From contig JAGVWE010000005.1 in NCBI GenBank assembly GCA_018304425.1, positions 1-64,000 on the forward strand: DNA of 64,000 nt, written 5' to 3'. The stretch comes from Candidatus Iainarchaeum sp. GTDB lineage: Archaea > Iainarchaeota > Iainarchaeia > Iainarchaeales > UBA10219. Below are positions 49,142-56,272 of the stretch, piece by piece. A program made the translations under genes and the position numbers. How positions within the stretch are numbered: the stretch's first letter is position 1; each line of letters opens with the position of its first letter. Below the pieces are notes generated by a model. The model searched no databases and was not told where the DNA came from. It saw only the letters and a list, made by a program, of their open reading frames with translations.

Positions 49142-50100
49142 AGGTGTTAAAGGGTCGCAAACCCTCGTTAAAGCCCTTGAAGGGCAAAACCATTGCCGTC
49201 ATCGGCTTTGGCCCGCAAGGCCGCGTGCAAGCCGAGTTGCTCAAGCGCCAGGGGTTCAAAGTCATCGTGGGCCTGCGCAGGGGAAAGTCTTGGAAGGAAG
49301 CCGAAAAAGCCAGGCACCAGGTGATGACCATCACCGCAGCCACGCTCGCAGCGGACCTCCTCCTGGTGCTGGTCGCGGATACCGCGCACCGGGAAGTCCT
49401 GGACAAGCACATCGTTCCCTTCCTGCGGCCAGGCCAGACCGTGGTCTTCGCGCAAGGTTATTCGGTGGCGTTCAACGAGGTACATCTGCCCTGGTTCGTG
49501 GATGTCATCCTCCTCGCGCCGGGAGTCCCCGCCAAGGAGATGCTGGTGCCGACGGGGAAAGCATTGAGCGCAAGGGCATCGGTTGGCATCGGCAACAATT
49601 TTTCGGGGAAGGCCTCGCAGACTGCGAAGGCCTTGTGCGAAGCCCTGGGCTTCCCACGCCGGAACCTGTTGTGGTCGAGCTTCCGCGAGGAAGGCATCAC
49701 GGACTTGTTCTCCGAGCAGGGACCCATCGTCGGCGGCCTGATAGAGCTCATGAAAGCCAGCTTTGAGACGCTGGTGAATGCAGGGTATTCCCCGGAAGTC
49801 GCCTACTCTTGTTGCGTTCTAGAACCCTATTACGTGGCGCGCTTGGTTCACGAGCAGGGCATCCATGGCATGCTCTCGCGCGTGAGCGAGACCGCCAAGT
49901 ACGGAGCCCTGACGGTTGGCCCCAAAATCATCGGCCGGGAAGTGCGACGGGAGATGCGGAAGGCCTTGAAACGCATCGAGTCCGGGGAGTTCATGGGGGA
50001 ACTCCAGCGGAACCGCTTCAAGTTGCCCGAGCTCCTGGACCGGGAAGCCCGGTCGGAAATCGAGAAAACCCGGCGAAAACTCGTTTCGGGCAAGGCGTAG
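49138..50100 (+). CDS. Ketol-acid reductoisomerase-like protein lacking catalytic residues
   Basis: A 320-residue KARI homologue from TTG 49138 (SD GGGGAG upstream, stop of the previous gene overlapped). The N-terminal NADPH fold is well kept (AVIGFGPQGRVQAELL). In the C-terminal knotted region D189 and E193 (ITDLFSEQ) and E229 remain, and SETAKYGALTVGPKI matches the family. But the catalytic His of the SHGFNI motif is Gln106, the PKGPG Lys is lost (reads LAPGVPA), and the first Glu of FECxHE is Cys225. A classical isomeroreductase reaction is therefore unlikely, while metal and cofactor binding may persist. No ilvB or ilvD is nearby. Confidence 0.72.
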   Translation: MKVLKGRKPSLKPLKGKTIAVIGFGPQGRVQAELLKRQGFKVIVGLRRGKSWKEAEKARHQVMTITAATLAADLLLVLVADTAHREVLDKHIVPFLRPGQTVVFAQGYSVAFNEVHLPWFVDVILLAPGVPAKEMLVPTGKALSARASVGIGNNFSGKASQTAKALCEALGFPRRNLLWSSFREEGITDLFSEQGPIVGGLIELMKASFETLVNAGYSPEVAYSCCVLEPYYVARLVHEQGIHGMLSRVSETAKYGALTVGPKIIGREVRREMRKALKRIESGEFMGELQRNRFKLPELLDREARSEIEKTRRKLVSGKA

Positions 50101-50142
50101 CTTTTTAACCCTTTTTTGCCCCAAATGGGTTTGCGGGAAACC

Positions 50143-50799
50143 ATGAAAATCTTCTTGGATACGGCCAACGTCGAGCAAATACGCAAGGCCGTGGAATGGG
50201 GCATCCTGGATGGAGTTACCACCAACCCAACCCTCATCGCCAAAGAAGGCCGGGATTTCAGGCAAGTCATCCAGGAAATCTGCTCGATTTGCAAGGGGGA
50301 CATCAGCGCCGAAGTCGTGAGCACGGACGCCGCCGGCATGATTAAGGAGGGCCTGGAATACAGCAAGTACGCCAAGAACGTGGTCATCAAGTGCCCGATG
50401 ACCGCGGAGGGCTTGAAGGCCACCAAGGCCTTGGCCGACAAGGGCATCAAGGTGAACGTGACGCTTGTTTTTTCCGCTAACCAGGCTTTGCTGGCGGCAA
50501 AAGCCGGGGCAACCTATGTCAGCCCCTTCGTGGGTCGCTTGGATGACGCGGGCCAGGACGGCATGGAACTGGTTGGGGAAATCTGCCAGATTTTCCGGAA
50601 TTACGGTTTCAAGACCCAGGTGCTGGCTGCGAGCATCCGGCACCCGATGCACGTCGTGCAGGCCGCGAAATTGGGCGCGCACGTGGCCACGCTGCCCTTC
50701 GAGGTCCTCGAGAAGATGCTTCGCCATCCGTTGACGGACAAGGGGCTGAAGGCTTTCCTCGACGACTGGGAAAAGTTCAAGCACTTGCCCAGGAAATGA
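50143..50799 (+). CDS. tal: Transaldolase, small (FSA/TalC) type
   Basis: A 218-residue TIM-barrel Schiff-base aldolase: [43 protein letters not shown] with the catalytic Lys, [31 protein letters not shown] and ASIRHPMHV. It moves dihydroxyacetone units between sugar phosphates (pentose phosphate branch), or acts as a fructose-6-phosphate aldolase. Its stop is overlapped by an upstream alternative start of the transketolase gene, and co-transcription with the two transketolase halves is very likely. Confidence 0.94.
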   Translation: MKIFLDTANVEQIRKAVEWGILDGVTTNPTLIAKEGRDFRQVIQEICSICKGDISAEVVSTDAAGMIKEGLEYSKYAKNVVIKCPMTAEGLKATKALADKGIKVNVTLVFSANQALLAAKAGATYVSPFVGRLDDAGQDGMELVGEICQIFRNYGFKTQVLAASIRHPMHVVQAAKLGAHVATLPFEVLEKMLRHPLTDKGLKAFLDDWEKFKHLPRK

Positions 50800-50828
50800 T
50801 TGTGCTTATCATAGGGATTCGTGGTCAC

Positions 50829-51668
50829 ATGAGTGAAACGCGCGTGCAGCTAATCGAGCGGCTCAAGAAGATTGCCCACCGCATGCGCGTGCACATCCTG
50901 AACATGACTTACTGGGCCAACTCCGGGCACCCCGGAGGCAGCATGTCGGCAACGGACATCGTGGCCACGCTTTACTTCCACCAGATGAAGCACGACCCCC
51001 AGAACCCAAAATGGGCTGACCGCGACCGCTTCGTCTTGAGCAAGGGCCACTGCACGCCCGTGCTCTACGCGGCCCTGGCCGAGGCAGGGTACATCCCGGT
51101 CGAAGAGCTTAAAACCTTCCGGCAGGTCAATTCAAGGCTGCAGGGGCATCCCAACCTCTTGAAATGCCCGGGAGTCGAGGCCAGCACGGGAACCCTTGGA
51201 CAGGGCCTGTCCATGGCCGTGGGCATGGCATTGGCCGCCAAACTCGACCAAAAGCCTTGGAGGGTGTACTGCATGCTGGGCGACGGCGAGAGCCAGGAGG
51301 GACAGATTTGGGAGGCCGCCATGTCGGCCGCGCACTACAAGCTGGACAACCTCGTGGCCATCCTGGACTGGAACAAGTTCCAGATTGATGGAGCCGTCGA
51401 AAACGTCATGAATATCATGCCCATGCTGGACAAGTTCAAGGCCTTCGGCTGGAACGTGGCCGAAATCGATGGACACGATTACAACCAAATACTGGACGTG
51501 CTCGAGAAAGCCGAATCCAGCGGCCAGCGGCCTTTCTTCATCCAGGCCAACACCTCGAAGGGAAAAGGGGTTTCGTTCACGCAGGACAAGGGAGACTATC
51601 ACGGGCGCGCGCTCACCAAGGAAGAGATGCAGCGCGCCATGACCGAGTTGGGTGAGAAATTTGGGTAG
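50829..51668 (+). CDS. tktA: Transketolase, N-terminal subunit
   Basis: A 279-residue thiamine-diphosphate-binding half of a split transketolase. GHPGGSMSATDIVATLY, FVLSKGHCTPVLYA, GTLGQGLSMAVGMALAAK and the TPP/Mg motif GDGESQEGQIWEAAMSAAHYKLDNL are present. The protein must pair with the C-terminal subunit encoded next. ATG 50829 fits the usual family start; ATG 50796, which overlaps the transaldolase stop, would add 11 hydrophobic residues. It is involved in non-oxidative pentose phosphate interconversion. Confidence 0.94.
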   Translation: MSETRVQLIERLKKIAHRMRVHILNMTYWANSGHPGGSMSATDIVATLYFHQMKHDPQNPKWADRDRFVLSKGHCTPVLYAALAEAGYIPVEELKTFRQVNSRLQGHPNLLKCPGVEASTGTLGQGLSMAVGMALAAKLDQKPWRVYCMLGDGESQEGQIWEAAMSAAHYKLDNLVAILDWNKFQIDGAVENVMNIMPMLDKFKAFGWNVAEIDGHDYNQILDVLEKAESSGQRPFFIQANTSKGKGVSFTQDKGDYHGRALTKEEMQRAMTELGEKFG

Positions 51669-52659
51669 CCTCGAACAGCCGAAGCCGGTTGGCCCCCTGA
51701 AAGTGGGTGACGCCAAAGCCATGCGCGACGCGTACGGCGAGACCCTCGTTGCGCTCGGCGCGAAAGACAAAAACGTGGTCGTCCTTGATGCCGACCTCTC
51801 CGGTTCCACCAAGACAGGGCTGTTCGCCAAGAAGTTCCCCGACCGTTTCTTCAACTTCGGCATTGCCGAGCAAAACATGTTGGGCGCGGCCACGGGCCTG
51901 GCGTTGAGCGGCAAAACCGTGTTTGCTTCCACTTTCGCCATGTTTGCCACGACCCGGGCCTTGGACCAGTTCCGCAATGCCTTGGCTTTTTCCAAGGCCA
52001 ACGTGAAAGTCGTGGTAACGCATGCCGGCCTGATGACCGGGCCGGATGGCGCCAGCCACCAGAGCCTCGAAGACCTGGCCGTGGCGCGCACCCTGCCGAA
52101 CCTGACCGTCATCGCGCCCGCGGACGCGGTCGAGACCAGCCAAGTCATCGAGCTCGCGGCGCGGGAAAGGGGACCGTTCTACGTGCGATTAGTGCGGGAG
52201 AAAACGCCGCTCCTCTACGATGAAAAATATCGGTTCAAGCTCGGCAAAGCCAGCGTCCTCCAAGACGGAAGAGATTTGATGGTGTTCGCGATTGGCCCCA
52301 TGGTGGCCGAGGCGTTAAAGGCACGCGGGTTGTTGAAGGCCCAGGGGTTTGACATCGGAGTGGTAAACACCGCGTCCATCAAACCGTTTGACGCGCAAAC
52401 CGTGGTCAAGTACGCGAAACGCGATGGCTTCCTGTTCACGGTCGAAGACCACTCGGTGTTGGGCGGGCTGGGCTCGGTGGTGTGCGAAGTGCTGGCAAGA
52501 GAACAACCGGCCTATGTTTACCGGCATGGCACCCATGACCTTTTCGGCGAGTCCGGGGAATCCAAGCCCCTTTACAAGAAATATGAGTTGGACGCGGAAG
52601 GCATTGCCTTGCACGTCAAGAAGGCACTGACATACAAGCAGAAGGTCTTGCGTAGATGA
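51661..52659 (+). CDS. tktB: Transketolase, C-terminal subunit
   Basis: About 332 residues covering the pyrimidine-binding and C-terminal domains. Catalytic Glu is in FFNFGIAEQNMLGAATGLAL; also FASTFAMFATTRALDQ, HAGLMTGPDGASHQSLEDLAVAR, and FTVEDHSVLGGLGSVV in the last domain. TTG 51661 is favoured because TTGGGTGAG lies just upstream; GTG 51652 is the alternative. It overlaps the end of the N-terminal subunit gene, so the two halves are coupled. Its TGA is overlapped by the next ATG (ATGA). Confidence 0.94.
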   Translation: MGSLEQPKPVGPLKVGDAKAMRDAYGETLVALGAKDKNVVVLDADLSGSTKTGLFAKKFPDRFFNFGIAEQNMLGAATGLALSGKTVFASTFAMFATTRALDQFRNALAFSKANVKVVVTHAGLMTGPDGASHQSLEDLAVARTLPNLTVIAPADAVETSQVIELAARERGPFYVRLVREKTPLLYDEKYRFKLGKASVLQDGRDLMVFAIGPMVAEALKARGLLKAQGFDIGVVNTASIKPFDAQTVVKYAKRDGFLFTVEDHSVLGGLGSVVCEVLAREQPAYVYRHGTHDLFGESGESKPLYKKYELDAEGIALHVKKALTYKQKVLRR

Positions 52660-53294
52660 AGCTGATTCTGGCCCGGCACGGGCAAACCCAGTGGAACCGG
52701 GAGAAGCGGTTGCAGGGAAGAAGGGACTCGCCCCTCACCTCCGTGGGCCAAAGCCAGGCCCGCCTCCTGGCCAGGCTGGCGGTCCGGGAAAAACCCATTG
52801 CAGTGGTTTCAAGCGACTTGCAGCGCGCGGTTTCAACGGCTTCCCTGGCAACCAAGCAGCTGGGCGTGAAGCTATTGAAGAAGCATGCCTTGCGGGAGAT
52901 TGGCTATGGCAGGCTCGAGGGCCTGGCCCTCGCGGAAATAGAGGAATCCTTTCCCGGGGTGTGGCCCCGGCGCCAAAAAGACCGGTTTCGCTTCCGGGTG
53001 CCGGGCGGGGAAAACTACGTGGACGTTGCCCAGCGCTTGAAGCCCTTCTGTTCCTGGCTGGCGAACCGGTTTGGCGATGAAACGGTTTTGGTGGTCGGGC
53101 ACGGGAACACGAACCGCGTGCTCATGGGCTTGCTGCTGCGTTACCCTCATCGGAAGTGGCTGGACATCCATCAACCCAATTACGTCGTCTACTTCCTGGA
53201 AGTGAAAAACGGGAGAGTCAGGCGCTTGGAGCACCTCACCCTGGGCCACCACCGAAAGCAGGCCGGGTTGTACAAGGTGAAGTGGTGGCAATGA
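52656..53294 (+). CDS. Histidine phosphatase (phosphoglycerate-mutase-like)
   Basis: A 212-residue histidine phosphatase: catalytic LARHGQTQWN (His8), the RAVSTASLAT helix, the ALREIGYGRLEGL Glu, and the second His in VLVVGHGNTNRVL. These proteins dephosphorylate or isomerise phospho-sugars, phosphoserine, cobalamin intermediates and others; the transketolase context suggests a phospho-sugar or phosphoglycerate. ATG overlaps the stop of the transketolase gene and its own TGA overlaps the next ATG, so the run is tightly coupled. Confidence 0.86.
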   Translation: MKLILARHGQTQWNREKRLQGRRDSPLTSVGQSQARLLARLAVREKPIAVVSSDLQRAVSTASLATKQLGVKLLKKHALREIGYGRLEGLALAEIEESFPGVWPRRQKDRFRFRVPGGENYVDVAQRLKPFCSWLANRFGDETVLVVGHGNTNRVLMGLLLRYPHRKWLDIHQPNYVVYFLEVKNGRVRRLEHLTLGHHRKQAGLYKVKWWQ

Positions 53295-53995
53295 CGGAAA
53301 AGCCCAGACCAGTGGATGACGCGGAACGGCAGTTGCTGCAGTGGATGAACGGCTTGGAGGGATTTCTCAGCAGCACCGATGCCCTCACCCTCTACCGGAC
53401 GGCCAAGGCCCTGCCGGCAGGCGCAACCATCGTTGAAATCGGTTCGTTCAAGGGCAAGTCCACGGTTTGCCTGGCCCTGGGCTTGAAGGCAGCTGGAAAC
53501 GCTTCGGCCCGCGTGTATGCCGTGGACCCCTTTGAAGGCAAGGGCAGTGGCATCGACGTTCCCCCCACCTTTGAGGCATTCCAGCAAAACGTGAAAGCCT
53601 CGGGCGTGGAGCCCTGGGTGGTGCCCCAGCGGATGACTTCCGAGGCAGCGGCTGGCCAATGGACTAAACCCATTCACTTGCTGTGGATTGATGCCTTGCA
53701 CGAGTACCCGTTTGCCGTGCAAGACCTCCGGCTGTGGAAGCCCTTCCTGGTCGCGGGCGGCAAGCTGTTGATGGATGACTTGTTCGAGGGCTGGAACGAA
53801 GGCGTGTGCCGCGCCTTCAAAGAGGAAGTCGTTTTTTCACGCGAATTCGACGAGGTCAGCTTGAGCCATTGCCTGGGGCAAGCCACCAAGCAAGGGTGCA
53901 GCTGGCCAACCCTGGTGCTCCGGTCGGTTTACTGGTTTGCCTGGATTACCCGCAAGCGGTGGAGGCGCGCCCTGCCTGCCTGGCTGGGCCGTTGA
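53291..53995 (+). CDS. Class I SAM methyltransferase (Methyltransf_24-like)
   Basis: A 234-residue methyltransferase. Motif I is IVEIGSFKGKSTVCLALGL, followed by VYAVDPFEGKG, LLWIDALHEYPFAVQDLRLW and GGKLLMDDLF. It is a paralogue of the methyltransferase at 61447-62208, which reads IVEIGSYHGASTCCLA at the same place. Such proteins often act with glycosyltransferases on surface sugars or lipids; the substrate is unknown. The longer frame upstream is inside the phosphatase gene and is rejected. It is last in the coupled run before tRNA-Trp. Confidence 0.82.
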   Translation: MTEKPRPVDDAERQLLQWMNGLEGFLSSTDALTLYRTAKALPAGATIVEIGSFKGKSTVCLALGLKAAGNASARVYAVDPFEGKGSGIDVPPTFEAFQQNVKASGVEPWVVPQRMTSEAAAGQWTKPIHLLWIDALHEYPFAVQDLRLWKPFLVAGGKLLMDDLFEGWNEGVCRAFKEEVVFSREFDEVSLSHCLGQATKQGCSWPTLVLRSVYWFAWITRKRWRRALPAWLGR

Positions 53996-54002
53996 AATGG
54001 GT

Positions 54003-54010
54003 TTTTATAC
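54003..54010 (+). promoter_or_regulatory. Promoter TATA element of tRNA-Trp
   Basis: TTTTATAC lies 28-35 bases before the mature tRNA 5' end, suitable for direct transcription of the tRNA gene. Confidence 0.5.
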
Positions 54011-54037
54011 CCTGCCCCAATCATATACTATCCGCTT

Positions 54038-54110
54038 GGGGTCATAGCATAACCCGGCAGTGCGACCGGCTCCAGACCGGTTGATGGGGGTTCAAATCCC
54101 TCTGACCCCA
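54038..54110 (+). tRNA. trnW: tRNA-Trp (anticodon CCA), intronless
   Basis: A 73-nt cloverleaf. The 7-bp acceptor stem GGGGTCA pairs with TGACCCC, with discriminator A at 54110. The D stem is GCA/TGC (47-49 with 61-63). The anticodon stem ACCGG/CCGGT flanks loop CTCCAGA, so the anticodon CCA is at 54072-54074. The T stem GGGGG/CCCTC (one G-T pair) has loop TTCAAAT. CCA is not encoded. Many archaeal tRNA-Trp genes have an intron that guides methylation; this one has none. Confidence 0.93.
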
Positions 54111-54151
54111 CTCGAAAACCTTTATTAACCAGTTAATCGTTGGGTAATAGC

Positions 54152-54505
54152 ATGGCACCGGATATCATCAAGTGCGAGTTGTGTGGCCGGCCGGCCAGCG
54201 CCTTGCCCAAAATCCAGTACTGGCGGGCCGATGACAATAGCATCATCTGCGACCACTGCCATGAACGCGTGGCCAAGCAGATCGGGAACGAGGGCAAGGA
54301 AGTCATCCAGGAAGCCGAAGCCCCTGAAGCCCCCTACACCGGCGACAAATTCGATTACAAGGTTGCGGCGTTTTCCTCGGAAGAGGACTTGAAGGCGCTG
54401 GGCCGCAGGGGCTGGAAACTGGTTTCCGCCGTGGCCCAACCCGGCAGCCTGCTGGGCAAGGGCGGCCCCGAAATCAAGTTGTTCCTGCGGAAAAAACTCA
54501 AGTGA
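54152..54505 (+). CDS. Zinc-ribbon hypothetical protein
   Basis: A 117-residue protein. The N-terminal 40 residues hold CELCG and CDHCH knuckles 24 residues apart, a likely zinc site. The C-terminal part (FDYKVAAFSSEEDLKALGRRGWKLVSAV with a late LLGKGGPEIKLFLRKKL) resembles small beta-alpha domains with a WKLV core, as in DUF4177-type proteins. Function unknown. A TTTATTAACC element 28 bases before ATG 54152 indicates a leaderless mRNA. It overlaps the next gene (ATGA). Confidence 0.65.
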   Translation: MAPDIIKCELCGRPASALPKIQYWRADDNSIICDHCHERVAKQIGNEGKEVIQEAEAPEAPYTGDKFDYKVAAFSSEEDLKALGRRGWKLVSAVAQPGSLLGKGGPEIKLFLRKKLK

Positions 54506-54696
54506 TGGTTATGACGTGGAAGAAAGCGGCGAAAGTGAGTTCGATTGCGACCGTGGTGTCGCTGGTCGTTAGCCTGGGTTTCGACTACGGGTATGCGCGG
54601 ACCCTCGACATCAACGAGGCCATCCTGCGTTCCATCGTGTTCTGTATCGCCTTTGGCGGCGTCTACTGGATGCTCGAAAAAAAGTCCAAGCTGTGA
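54502..54696 (+). CDS. Small two-helix membrane protein
   Basis: A 64-residue protein with two membrane segments (VSSIATVVSLVVSLGFDYGY and ILRSIVFCIAFGGVYWML) and a basic C-terminus KKSKL. Start at ATG 54502 overlaps the stop of the zinc-ribbon gene; Met at 54511 is an alternative. No family recognised. It is encoded between the zinc-ribbon protein and the alcohol dehydrogenase and is presumably co-transcribed. Confidence 0.6.
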   Translation: MMVMTWKKAAKVSSIATVVSLVVSLGFDYGYARTLDINEAILRSIVFCIAFGGVYWMLEKKSKL

Positions 54697-54700
54697 ACGC

Positions 54701-55825
54701 ATGGCCTACGCGGAATTCCGGTTGCCCACCCAAACGGTTTTCGGGCGCGGCTGCTTCAAGCAGTTAGGCGAACAAGTCACGCGCTTCAATCCCAGGCGCG
54801 TCCTGGTGGTCACGGGCCGCAAGGCCATGCAACGAACCGGCAAACTGTTCGACGCCGTGCAGCAGCTGCGCAAATTCCATCCGGTGGTCTTCGAGGGCGT
54901 GGAAGAAAACCCCTCCATTGAAACCGTGGACGAGTGCGCGCACCTTGCCCGGGAATGCAAGGCCGACTTGGTGATAGGCTTGGGCGGCGGCAGCCCCCTG
55001 GACGTCGCAAAAGCCGCGGCCATCCTGGCCACGCACACGGGCAGCGTCCTCGATTACCTGGATGGCCGAAGGCCGTTAAAGCGGTCGGGCCTGCCCTTCA
55101 TCGCGGTTCCGACCACGGCTGGCACGGGCAGCGAGGCCACGAAGGCAGCCGTGATTACTGACCGCTGCGCGCGCGTCAAGAAAGTCCTGAAAAGCGATTG
55201 GATGTTTCCCTCAGTCGCGCTCGTCGACCCCTTGCTCACCGTGAGCTGCCCCAAGTTCGTTACGGCCGCGGCAGGCTTTGACGCGTTTACGCACGCCCTC
55301 GAAGGTTACGTCTGCCTGAAAGCCACGAAGTTGACCGATGCCATCAACGAACGCGCCATGGAACTCGTGTGGGACAACCTCTCGCGGGCCTGGCGCCGGC
55401 CACGGGATTTTGTGGCACGGGAGGCCGTGATGTTGGGTGCGAACCTGGCCGGCATGACGATTGCTTCGACGGGAGTGGGCGCCTGCCATGCCGTTGCCCA
55501 CTCGATTGGCGGCAAGTTCAACGTCTCCCACGGCGAGACCAACGCGCTCCTCTTGCCGCACGTCGTGGACTACAATCTGGGCGCGGCGCGGAAAAAGTAT
55601 GCGGTTGTCGCCGAGTTGGTGGGGGGAAAGCACGCAAACGACTTGCCGCGCCTCATCGGCCGGGCAACGAAAAAGACTGGCTTGCGCGCGCACCTGTCCG
55701 AGCTGGGCGTGGCCCAAACCGACTTGGCGGCCATCGCCCGCGACAGCTTCCGGGGCAGCATGGCAGTAAACCCACGGAAGGCCACGCGGGCAGGGATTGT
55801 ACGCATGCTTAAAGGTGCCCTATAA
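54701..55825 (+). CDS. Iron-containing alcohol dehydrogenase
   Basis: A 374-residue group III dehydrogenase. NAD(P) site GLGGGSPLDVAKAAA (residues ~88-102) and AVPTTAGTGSEATKAAV. Metal ligands are the Asp in FDAFTHALEGYV with the following His, the His in GACHAVAHSIGGKF, and the late SHGETNALLLPHVV. It oxidises or reduces short alcohols, diols or aldehydes; substrate unknown. ATG 54701 is the start, not the in-frame extension over the membrane gene. The TAA overlaps the next ATG. Confidence 0.92.
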   Translation: MAYAEFRLPTQTVFGRGCFKQLGEQVTRFNPRRVLVVTGRKAMQRTGKLFDAVQQLRKFHPVVFEGVEENPSIETVDECAHLARECKADLVIGLGGGSPLDVAKAAAILATHTGSVLDYLDGRRPLKRSGLPFIAVPTTAGTGSEATKAAVITDRCARVKKVLKSDWMFPSVALVDPLLTVSCPKFVTAAAGFDAFTHALEGYVCLKATKLTDAINERAMELVWDNLSRAWRRPRDFVAREAVMLGANLAGMTIASTGVGACHAVAHSIGGKFNVSHGETNALLLPHVVDYNLGAARKKYAVVAELVGGKHANDLPRLIGRATKKTGLRAHLSELGVAQTDLAAIARDSFRGSMAVNPRKATRAGIVRMLKGAL

Positions 55826-56268
55826 TGGCTAAGCACAGTCCTTACAAGCCGTTCGTCATTAGCACCAATCACGCGGAAGAACAAGTGCAGGCAATCGGGC
55901 AAAGGGGCTCGTTGAGTGTCGGCCTTGAGACCTCTGCTGCGGCCGTTGGTTCACTGGATGGTTCCATCGGGAACCTGCAATTCAGGCGTTTTTGGGCTGA
56001 ACTGGCTCGGGGTCTGGAAGCGCGTGGCATCCGGGTCCACTACCTGGTTCCGGATTCGCTGGACCGGAAAATGACTCGATGGCGGGCAAGTGAAGCACGT
56101 GCCGCAACAAGGAAGGGGTCTATTCGAGAACACCCAGTTCCCAAATTGTCAACGGCCGAAGCACGAAATCTTTCGCGGCAAATTGCTGGTGTGCGCCGCT
56201 TCCGCCGGGCACAAAAAGTTAAGAAAATCGGGGGCCGGATAGCCAGGACCCTGCGTCGGTGGCTTTGA
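55825..56268 (+). CDS. Hypothetical basic protein
   Basis: A 147-residue protein. A first half with few charges (SLSVGLETSAAAVGSLDGSI) precedes an Arg-rich C-terminal half (MTRWRASEARAATRKGSIRE, then RRFRRAQKVKKIGGRIARTL). There is no signal peptide. AAAGGTG seven bases upstream of ATG 55825 and the TAATG overlap with the dehydrogenase gene indicate coupled translation. Possibly RNA- or DNA-binding by composition; no family recognised. It converges with cysS. Confidence 0.5.
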   Translation: MAKHSPYKPFVISTNHAEEQVQAIGQRGSLSVGLETSAAAVGSLDGSIGNLQFRRFWAELARGLEARGIRVHYLVPDSLDRKMTRWRASEARAATRKGSIREHPVPKLSTAEARNLSRQIAGVRRFRRAQKVKKIGGRIARTLRRWL

Positions 56269-56272
56269 GCGT

